Source: Kiritimatiellia bacterium
GTDB lineage: Bacteria; Verrucomicrobiota; Kiritimatiellia; RFP12; UBA3636
Assembly (NCBI GenBank): GCA_017450425.1
Contig: JAFSUV010000102.1
Location: 1 to 15,258, forward strand
DNA length: 15,258 nt
Reading direction: 5' to 3'
Part shown: positions 1 to 5,624 of the stretch, in pieces
Layout: every line of letters starts with the position of its first letter
Position numbering within the stretch: the stretch's first letter is position 1
Translations under genes and position numbers: made by a program
The notes under the pieces: generated by a model
Told to the model about the DNA's origin: nothing
The model's database searches: none
What the model saw: the letters and a program-made list of their open reading frames with translations, nothing else

Positions 1-1
1 C

Positions 2-1669
2 GTCGCCGCCCTGCCGCCCGAACACAGCGCCCGCAAGGCACTCGAGCAGTGGCTGGCGGGCGAGGAAATCTCACACCGAGGCACAGAGACACGGAGCCCG
101 GAAAATCATACGGATTTGCTCACGCCTAACGGCGTTCGCGAAGAAGTGAGCCGCGTTAGTGGCGAACAAATCCGTATGTTAAATAAAAACCTCTGTGGCT
201 CTGTGCCTCCGTGTGACCTTACCTCAGCAACCCGCGAAACCAAGGTCGCCTTCCTCGCGCTTGTCGCCGAGCGCTACTTCTCCGTAGCGGCGGAGGCCGT
301 CCGGCGCCACGACCCGAACCACATGGTTCTCGGCTGCCGCTTCGCGGGCCTGGGCGCGCACGAAGTCGTGCTGAAGGCCGCCGCGCGCCACTGCGACATC
401 GTCACCTTCAACTGCTACCCCTGGGCCGACCTCGACCGGGGTGTCGTCCTCGACCGCAGGGACGGCCGCCCCATCGTCGATGTCCTCCGCGACTTCCACG
501 ACAATGTCGGCGCGCCGCTCCTCATCACCGAGTGGAGCTTCTCGGCGCTCGACGCCGGCCGCCCCTGCTCCGACGGCGCGGGCCAGCGCTTCCGCACCCA
601 GGCCGAGCGCGTCGCGGCGGCGGAGATGTTCGCGCGGACGCTCCTCTCGCTGCCCTTCATGGTGGGCCACGCCTGGTTCATGTGGGTTGACCAGCCCGCC
701 CTCGGCTTCGACAAGTATTTTCACGAAGACTGCAACTACGGTCTCGTAAGCGAGGAGGGTGTCCCCTACCCTGCCCTCACCGAGATGTTTTCCTGTCTTC
801 ACCGCGACGCAGTGCGGTTGCGGACGGAGGAAATGGGAGGGCCGCGCTCCGTCGCGGCCGACTCTTCGGCCTGGACAGAGCCGGGACCTCCCGATGCGGC
901 TCGCCAGAATGGCTTGCCCCACCTTTCCGAGCGCGAGCAGTTCTTTGCGGAGGCCTGTGCGCCCGCCGTGCCAACGGCGGGTCCCGCCGCCGGCTTCGCC
1001 CGCGAGGCCGGCGGCGTCTGGTCGCTCACCAACGCCGCCGGCATCCGCCTTTCAGGGCGTGTCGGCTCCTCCTCGATGGTCGATGAAGTCACGCGCGACG
1101 GGCGCATCTATGGCCGTCTCAACGCACTCCTCATGACCACAGCGCCCGACTGGCCGCCTGTGACGCGCCTCGTCAGCGCCACGGCCGACGATGCTCCGGG
1201 CGGCTGCGGCTCGGTGACGCTCGTGGGCGAGGGTGGTTTTGCACCCGGCGCTCCCGCGCCGGGCTTCGCCATCACCATCCGCCTCACCCTCGCGCCATCG
1301 TCACCCGACATCCTCGCCGAAATCCTCTCCGTGCAAAACCTCGGCGCCGTCCCGCTGGAGGTGCAGAAGCTCTTCCTCTGCCCGTTCGCCGGCGGCGACG
1401 CGCCGCCGGAGCGCGTACCGATGCCGGTCAACGTGTGGAAGGGGTGGAACGAGTCGCACTGGCGGCTCGCCGGCGGCGCGCGCTACGGGGCGGTCTCGCA
1501 CGACGAAAGCGCCGACGGCTTCAACCTCTGGACCGAGGCCGACGGCCGCCAGCACGCCGACATCCCGTTCCGGCCGCTCCCGCAGCCGGTCACCCTCGCC
1601 CCCGGCGAAACCCTCGCCGCCCCGCGCCCCATGTCCGCGCGCCTCATTCTTGCGCCACCGCTTCAGTAA
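2..1669 (+). CDS. Glycoside hydrolase, clan GH-A, agarase-like (5' end outside window)
   Basis: The frame is open from the left edge to a TAA at 1667-1669, giving 555 visible residues; the start lies outside the window. Residues 1-23 and 75-260 read like the second half of a TIM barrel, with RYF, DPNHMVLGCRFAG and FNCYPW. LLITEWSF puts a likely catalytic nucleophile at Glu177 (codon 530-532), followed by GQRF and GHAWFMW. The acid/base residue would be upstream and is not visible. From about residue 335 a C-terminal beta-rich domain follows (VWSLTN, NVWKGWNESHW). These motifs recall beta-agarase or beta-galactosidase-like enzymes of clan GH-A; the substrate cannot be read from the sequence. 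Four translated palindromic repeats interrupt the protein, at nt 71-216, 833-892, 959-1015 and 1239-1264. The gene converges on the regulator with 42 bases between the stops. The call as a glycoside hydrolase is fairly sure; the family is not. Confidence 0.7.
   Translation, partial: VAALPPEHSARKALEQWLAGEEISHRGTETRSPENHTDLLTPNGVREEVSRVSGEQIRMLNKNLCGSVPPCDLTSATRETKVAFLALVAERYFSVAAEAVRRHDPNHMVLGCRFAGLGAHEVVLKAAARHCDIVTFNCYPWADLDRGVVLDRRDGRPIVDVLRDFHDNVGAPLLITEWSFSALDAGRPCSDGAGQRFRTQAERVAAAEMFARTLLSLPFMVGHAWFMWVDQPALGFDKYFHEDCNYGLVSEEGVPYPALTEMFSCLHRDAVRLRTEEMGGPRSVAADSSAWTEPGPPDAARQNGLPHLSEREQFFAEACAPAVPTAGPAAGFAREAGGVWSLTNAAGIRLSGRVGSSSMVDEVTRDGRIYGRLNALLMTTAPDWPPVTRLVSATADDAPGGCGSVTLVGEGGFAPGAPAPGFAITIRLTLAPSSPDILAEILSVQNLGAVPLEVQKLFLCPFAGGDAPPERVPMPVNVWKGWNESHWRLAGGARYGAVSHDESADGFNLWTEADGRQHADIPFRPLPQPVTLAPGETLAAPRPMSARLILAPPLQ
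71..216. repeat. Nested inverted repeat, translated in frame
   Basis: The outer arms at 71-96 and 191-216 are 26 bases each and match in 23 positions as an inverted repeat; the left arm begins TCACACCGAGGCACAGAG. The inner arms CATACGGATTTG (107-118) and CAAATCCGTATG (167-178) pair perfectly. Pairing continues imperfectly through CTAACG (125-130) against CGTTAG (154-159), leaving a terminal loop near 135-151. The whole segment could fold as one long hairpin. It lies inside the glycoside hydrolase frame without a stop codon and encodes about 49 residues unlike the flanking enzyme. No transposase is present, so this looks like a non-autonomous, MITE-like or palindromic element. Confidence 0.85.
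833..892. repeat. Three-way-junction palindromic element in coding sequence
   Basis: GGGAGG (835-840) pairs with CCTCCC (887-892) and encloses two hairpins. In the first, GGCCGCG (840-846) pairs with CGCGGCC (853-859) around the loop CTCCGT; its first base is shared with the outer arm. In the second, CGGC (867-870) pairs with GCCG (880-883). The segment falls in the linker between the TIM barrel and the beta domain of the hydrolase and is translated in frame, starting MGGPRSVAAD. A related motif order, ATGGGAG then CGCTCCG, recurs on the opposite strand at 7957-7974. Confidence 0.6.
959..982. repeat. Short hairpin repeat, copy 1 (variant)
   Basis: CCCGCCGT (962-969) pairs perfectly with ACGGCGGG (974-981) around the four-base loop GCCA. 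Over 29 bases it matches the copy at 7710 in 21 positions. Two of the stem differences are compensatory, G-C to C-G and C-G to T-A, so the stem is kept while the sequence changes. It is read in the same codon phase as the other copies and gives APAVPTAG. Confidence 0.6.
986..1015. repeat. Palindrome with 9-bp arms in coding sequence
   Basis: GCCGCCGGC (986-994) pairs perfectly with GCCGGCGGC (1007-1015) around a 12-base loop. It directly follows the hairpin at 959-982, and an odd palindrome at 975-989 links the two. High GC content makes chance arms of this length less surprising, so it may or may not be part of an inserted element. Confidence 0.35.
1239..1264. repeat. Short hairpin repeat, copy 2
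   Basis: CCCGGCGC (1244-1251) pairs perfectly with GCGCCGGG (1256-1263) around the loop TCCC. The 25 bases 1239-1263 are identical to 7708-7732 in the other glycoside hydrolase gene. It is translated in frame as APGAPAPG, between two strands of the C-terminal beta domain. Confidence 0.8.
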
Positions 1670-1679
1670 ACGTCCGCGA

Positions 1680-1698
1680 CGGCCACCGCACGGTGCCG
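1680..1698. terminator. Possible bidirectional terminator hairpin
   Basis: In the 42 bases between two convergent stop codons, CGGC and ACCG (1680-1683 and 1685-1688, with C1684 bulged) can pair with CGGT and GCCG (1691-1698). There is no T-tract on either side, so intrinsic termination is uncertain. The support is mainly position. Confidence 0.3.
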
Positions 1699-1711
1699 CT
1701 CATTCGGGGCA

Positions 1712-2923
1712 TTACTGGCGACCGTCGCGGAGAGTGCTTCCGGTTTTTCGCCGAAAGACGCGCGAGAGGTAGCTCACGGAGGCGAATCCGCACTCTGCGG
1801 CGATTTCTGCGGCCCCCATTTCCCCGGCGCGCAGCAGCGTCTTCACGCGCTCGATCCGCACGTCCTCGATGTGTTCTCGAATCGACTTGCCCGTGGCGCG
1901 GAAGAGCCGGTCCGCCTGGCGGCGGCAGACGAACATCGCCCGCGCCACGTCGGAGACACCGATTGTCGCGTCTTGCGCATGCATCGCGATGAAGTCCAGT
2001 GCGACCAAGACACGCGGATCAACGGCGGCGGCATCCGCCGTTCGCGTACTGGCGCGGTGCGCGACGCCCAGTACGCCGTAGTGCAGCACCAAAGGACGCG
2101 CGGGCTTATGCGCGGCTCGCCCATCACGCCCGCCCATCAGGCGATCCAGCGCTTCCGCGGCCTTGCGCCCCGCGCCATCGAAGTCGATGCGGACGCTGGA
2201 CAGCGTGGGCGTCGCGGTGAGGCACACCGCTTCGTCGTCGTCCGCACCGACGATGGCCGCGTCCTCCGGGACTTCGAACCCCGCGCTATGGCATGCGTCG
2301 AGGGTAAACTTGGCAAGGAGGTCGTTGCCGGCGAAGACGCCGAAAGGGCGCGGCAGCGCGCGAAGCCACCGGGCGAGGAAAACGCGCTCTTCGGCCCAGT
2401 TCCACTCGGTATGCGGGCTGTAGAGGCGCGCGTCCGCCCCTGCGGCGCGGACGCATTGCAGGAAGGCGTTGCCGCGCCGCCCAGTCCATGGGTAGCGCAG
2501 CAACATCGGCACGAAGGCGAAGCAGCGCCGCCCCGTCGCCAGCAGTTCGTCGGCCGCCACCTTGGCGATCTTTCGACTGTCGGTTCTTATCTCCATCCAC
2601 AGCGCCTTGGCGCATTCTGCGTCATTGCCGTACAGAGAATTGTTCGACACGCAGACGTCCAGTCCCACCAGCGGCACGCCCAGCGAGGCCAGCATGCCAT
2701 CGCGCAGCGGATCGACAAGGCGCACGATCACTCCGTCGGCGCGAGCGAGGAGCGGACGGTATGGCGCGAGGTCAGACCCGACCTCGGCCGGATCGATCGT
2801 CTCCAACATCCAGTCGAGACGGCGGGCGGCATCCGAGATGCCGCGCAATTCGGACCGTCCCGACATTGCGCCCGTGGCGATTACCGCCACCACACGGCGC
2901 TTTTTCCCCGGAGTCTCTTTCAT
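1712..2923 (-). CDS. XylR-like transcriptional regulator: LacI-type sugar sensor fused to AraC-type HTH
   Basis: The protein has 403 residues from the ATG at 2923. Residues 1-270 look like a periplasmic-binding-protein-type sensor of the LacI/XylR class: RRVVAVIATG at the start, ADGVIVR, PLVGLDV, GVFAGNDLLAKF, and GADDDE followed by PTLSSVRIDFDGAGRKAAEAL. Residues 305-403 are an AraC-type DNA-binding domain, with HTH 1 around VSDVARAMFVCRRQADRLFR and HTH 2 around IAAECGFASVSYLSRVFRRKTG. The HTH part ends shortly after TG, without the usual PxxYR tail. Such fusions bind a sugar in the cytoplasm and switch catabolic genes. A TTG at 2957-2959 gives a form 12 residues longer. I prefer the ATG because the conserved fold starts just after it and the TTG lies inside a palindrome. 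Neither has a good Shine-Dalgarno. It is divergent from the lamG-hydrolase unit, its probable target. Confidence 0.88.
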   Translation of the reverse strand: MKETPGKKRRVVAVIATGAMSGRSELRGISDAARRLDWMLETIDPAEVGSDLAPYRPLLARADGVIVRLVDPLRDGMLASLGVPLVGLDVCVSNNSLYGNDAECAKALWMEIRTDSRKIAKVAADELLATGRRCFAFVPMLLRYPWTGRRGNAFLQCVRAAGADARLYSPHTEWNWAEERVFLARWLRALPRPFGVFAGNDLLAKFTLDACHSAGFEVPEDAAIVGADDDEAVCLTATPTLSSVRIDFDGAGRKAAEALDRLMGGRDGRAAHKPARPLVLHYGVLGVAHRASTRTADAAAVDPRVLVALDFIAMHAQDATIGVSDVARAMFVCRRQADRLFRATGKSIREHIEDVRIERVKTLLRAGEMGAAEIAAECGFASVSYLSRVFRRKTGSTLRDGRQ

Positions 2924-2950
2924 GCCCCAGATTCTACCGGGTTCCGCAGA

Positions 2951-3035
2951 TGACTTCAAGTCATTTTTACGAAATCCGGTGTCCTAAAAATGAAAGTCGA
3001 AAAGTCGCAACAATATGCTTTACAAATCGACTTTT
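2951..3035. promoter_or_regulatory. Candidate operator: five AAGTC-type half-sites between divergent genes
   Basis: TGACTTCAAGTCA (2951-2963) is a perfect odd palindrome. AAAGTCG follows at 2993-2999 and again at 3001-3007, a direct repeat with 8-base spacing. CGACTTTT at 3028-3035 is the inverted form. All share the core AAGTC/GACTT. The cluster lies between the regulator and the lamG-hydrolase unit, where an autoregulated XylR-like protein would be expected to bind. That it is the regulator's site is inference. Confidence 0.4.
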
Positions 3036-3047
3036 GCCGTGAAGAAT
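3019..3047 (+). promoter_or_regulatory. Candidate sigma-70-type promoter for the lamG-hydrolase unit
   Basis: TTTACA (3019-3024) and AAGAAT (3042-3047) are separated by 17 bases and match the housekeeping -35 and -10 consensus in 5 and 4 of 6 positions. The inverted half-site CGACTTTT lies in the spacer. The start codon at 3103 is 55 bases downstream of the -10. The region is the most AT-rich in the neighbourhood. Confidence 0.4.
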
Positions 3048-3102
3048 AGACGGCGGTTCCCGCGATCGGGAAATCCGTTCCAACACAACTCGAGGATTCG
3101 CA

Positions 3103-5607
3103 ATGAAAGGCGTCGTCCCACATCCCGTCTCCCATCTTCTGTCGTTCGCGGTCGCCGCGTTTTTGGCGGCTGGCCCCGCCGTAGTTTCCGGCGACACCGT
3201 CGCCTGGTGGCACTTCGACGAAGCCGATCCCGGCACGGTCGCCGCCGTGGACATCGCCGCGAGCGAAACGGCGGCGAGTCTTACCGCCGCGCCGGTCTCG
3301 CTCTCGGACGCGACGGCCACCGCCCGCTCCGGCGACTGGCTGCCGTCCTACGCCCGCCCCTTCCAGGGGCTGTGCGTCTATGACCCCGTGAGCGGCGAAC
3401 GGCGCGTCAACCGCTCCGCCATGAAGTTCCACACCGCCGAAAGCGGCAAATACGGCGGAGCGCTCCATGTTCTGACGGAATCGTCCGCCGTTTACGGAAG
3501 CACCTCGAACGCCATCACCGTCGAGGCGTTCGTCTGCACCACGGGCGGCGTGTTCAACATATTCGCCCCCATCGTGGCGTGCATGGAAAACGAAAAATGG
3601 TATGCCGAGAAGTGGGCAATATATGAGGAAACTGACGGCACACTCGCCCTGCGCTTCGACGGGGCTGGCTACTACAGCGGCAACAGCGGCCAGGCCGGCA
3701 CGGCGAAGATCAACGACGGCGCCTGGCACCATGTCGCCTTCACCTGGGACGGCTCCACCGTCAAGGTCTTCGTTGACTACGTCCAGGACAAGTTCGCGAA
3801 CGGCAATGCGCGCCAGTTCACGAAGACGACCACCCTCAAATACAACAACGGCGGGCAATGGGACTACACCCGGATCGGCGGCTACAAGGGCAAAAGCGGC
3901 GAGGCGTCCTCGCGCCGCCGCTTCAACGGCCTCATCGACGAGGTGCGCGTCTCGAGCGCCGCGCTGACGCCTGACCAGTTCCTGCGGATGCAGCCCCTCG
4001 ACATGGACGCGGACGAGGTTCTCCGCGTCTCGTTCGACCCCGGCGAGTATGGTGCGCTCGCCGTGGGCGCGAACCTCGCGGATTCGCTCGGTCCGGACTG
4101 CCAGAAAGCGCTGCTGAGACAGCGCAATGGTGGCGGGACGGCCACCTTCGACGCAGAAAGCGCCCCCTCCTCCTCCATCGGTTCGGCGCTGTTTGCCGAT
4201 GCCGTCGAAAACGCCGGATCGCTTTGCTTCACGACCAACGGCACGGGCGCAGATTCGGGCTGCTACGTCATCGCCCCGAATCTCGCCGGAAGGCTCGTCG
4301 GCAGCGCCGTGACGAACTTCACGATCGAGTGTTTCTTCAAGACGCGCGGCCAGGTGCGCGGCCCGACTTCAGGCCGCCAGTCCATCTTCCGCCTCGGCGC
4401 CTACCAGGTGGCCGAAACGATTCTTTGCGAGGAGACTTCGACCGGCCAGATGGCCAACGGCAACATCCTTTCCGTCTTCCGCAACGCCTCGGGGTCCTTC
4501 AACTACAACGGCACCGCATCCATCGACGCGGTCGATGACGCCGCATGGCACCATATCGCTTTCGTCGTCGATGGCGACAGGCGCCAGGCCCGCACATACG
4601 TTGACGGACGGCTCTCGCACCAGAGGACGGACTACGACTTCGGCTTCACCTACGCCGTCAACAACTACGGCCTCTACGTGGGATGCGGATTCGACAGCAG
4701 TTCCGCCTGGAAACCCATCCGGTTCTTCGACGGCTGGATCGACTCCCTTCGCGTGACGAGGCGAGCCCTCATGCCGGAAGAGTTCATGTCGAAGACCCCC
4801 TTCGGGAAAATCGGCGACGGGCCGCAGCCGCTGCTGCTCGCGCAGTTTAACGGCGACTACGGCCTCGTCTGCGCCTCCAACGCATCGTTCTCCGTGACCG
4901 GGGCGGGCGAAGCCCGCACGGGCGGCAGCGCCCCGGCCTTTGTCGCCTCCTCGTTCGGATCGCTCCTCCTCGACGGCCCGGAAGGCACCGCCAAGGCGGC
5001 CAGCGTCAACGACCTCGCGATGAACGGGAGCCGCGTTGTCTTCCCGTCAAGCCCGCTCTACGAACTGGACGCCTACACGGTCGAGTTCTGGGCGAAGCTC
5101 AGCAGGATCGCCGGAGAATCCGGCTCCGTCGCGAACGACGCCGTGCTTGCTGAAAACCACAACGTCGGCATCATCCGCTGCACACAGGGCGACGCATCCG
5201 ACTTCGACTGGTATCTCTACCGCGGGTACTGGTCTGGCAGCGATCTGAGCGTCGCCGTCCGGCGCGGAGTCGAGGGCACCGGAATCGGCTACCTGGATTT
5301 CGACTTCGGACGCACCGTGGTGGATGGCCGGTGGCACCACTACGCGCTCGCCTTCGAGCCGAACGCCGACATGACCGGGACGCTCGTTTCGCTTTACAAC
5401 GACTATACGCTCGTCGAAACGAAGGAGATCGCAACCGCCTACGAAAGCCGCGCCGGACGCGTCCTGAAGCTGTTCGAAGGAGCTGGAAACACCCCGAACG
5501 CCGTCGGTCTCTTAAACTCGCTGCGCATTTCGCGCGGCGTCCTCGACCCGTCGCTATTTCTCGGTCGCGACCGCTCCGCCATTCCCTTCGTGATGGTGGT
5601 GCGATAG
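3103..5607 (+). CDS. Secreted protein with three LamG-like (concanavalin A-type) domains
   Basis: The protein has 834 residues. A signal peptide covers about residues 1-30 (hydrophobic LLSFAVAAFLAAGPAVVSG). Three LamG-like jelly-roll units follow in tandem, each with the same landmarks. Unit 1 has WHHVAFTWDG near residue 209 and ends FNGLIDEVRVSSAALTPDQF. Unit 2 has WHHIAFVVDG near 482 and ends FDGWIDSLRVTRRALMPEEF. Unit 3 has WHHYALAFEP near 744 and ends LLNSLRISRGVLDPSLF. No catalytic domain or C-terminal anchor is visible. Such domains bind carbohydrate or act as structural modules, so a role in holding a glycan for the next gene's enzyme is inferred. GAGG at 3091-3094, eight bases before the ATG, supports the start. 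The gene is first in a two-gene unit with 17 bases to the next start. Confidence 0.85.
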   Translation: MKGVVPHPVSHLLSFAVAAFLAAGPAVVSGDTVAWWHFDEADPGTVAAVDIAASETAASLTAAPVSLSDATATARSGDWLPSYARPFQGLCVYDPVSGERRVNRSAMKFHTAESGKYGGALHVLTESSAVYGSTSNAITVEAFVCTTGGVFNIFAPIVACMENEKWYAEKWAIYEETDGTLALRFDGAGYYSGNSGQAGTAKINDGAWHHVAFTWDGSTVKVFVDYVQDKFANGNARQFTKTTTLKYNNGGQWDYTRIGGYKGKSGEASSRRRFNGLIDEVRVSSAALTPDQFLRMQPLDMDADEVLRVSFDPGEYGALAVGANLADSLGPDCQKALLRQRNGGGTATFDAESAPSSSIGSALFADAVENAGSLCFTTNGTGADSGCYVIAPNLAGRLVGSAVTNFTIECFFKTRGQVRGPTSGRQSIFRLGAYQVAETILCEETSTGQMANGNILSVFRNASGSFNYNGTASIDAVDDAAWHHIAFVVDGDRRQARTYVDGRLSHQRTDYDFGFTYAVNNYGLYVGCGFDSSSAWKPIRFFDGWIDSLRVTRRALMPEEFMSKTPFGKIGDGPQPLLLAQFNGDYGLVCASNASFSVTGAGEARTGGSAPAFVASSFGSLLLDGPEGTAKAASVNDLAMNGSRVVFPSSPLYELDAYTVEFWAKLSRIAGESGSVANDAVLAENHNVGIIRCTQGDASDFDWYLYRGYWSGSDLSVAVRRGVEGTGIGYLDFDFGRTVVDGRWHHYALAFEPNADMTGTLVSLYNDYTLVETKEIATAYESRAGRVLKLFEGAGNTPNAVGLLNSLRISRGVLDPSLFLGRDRSAIPFVMVVR

Positions 5608-5624
5608 TGGGATTTTGAGCCGCG

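Noticed and set aside
2..225. Gene 1 as a pseudogene broken by a repeat insertion.
   Set aside because: The frame stays open across the whole element and the downstream domains are intact, so at the sequence level the gene can be read through.
1871..2953. Open frame of 360 codons on the plus strand opposite the regulator.
   Set aside because: The regulator on the minus strand has both expected domains; the antisense frame has none.
4903..4917. Hairpin GCGGGC / GCCCGC in the LamG gene.
   Set aside because: A 6-bp GC stem is expected by chance in a gene of this composition, and no second copy was noticed.
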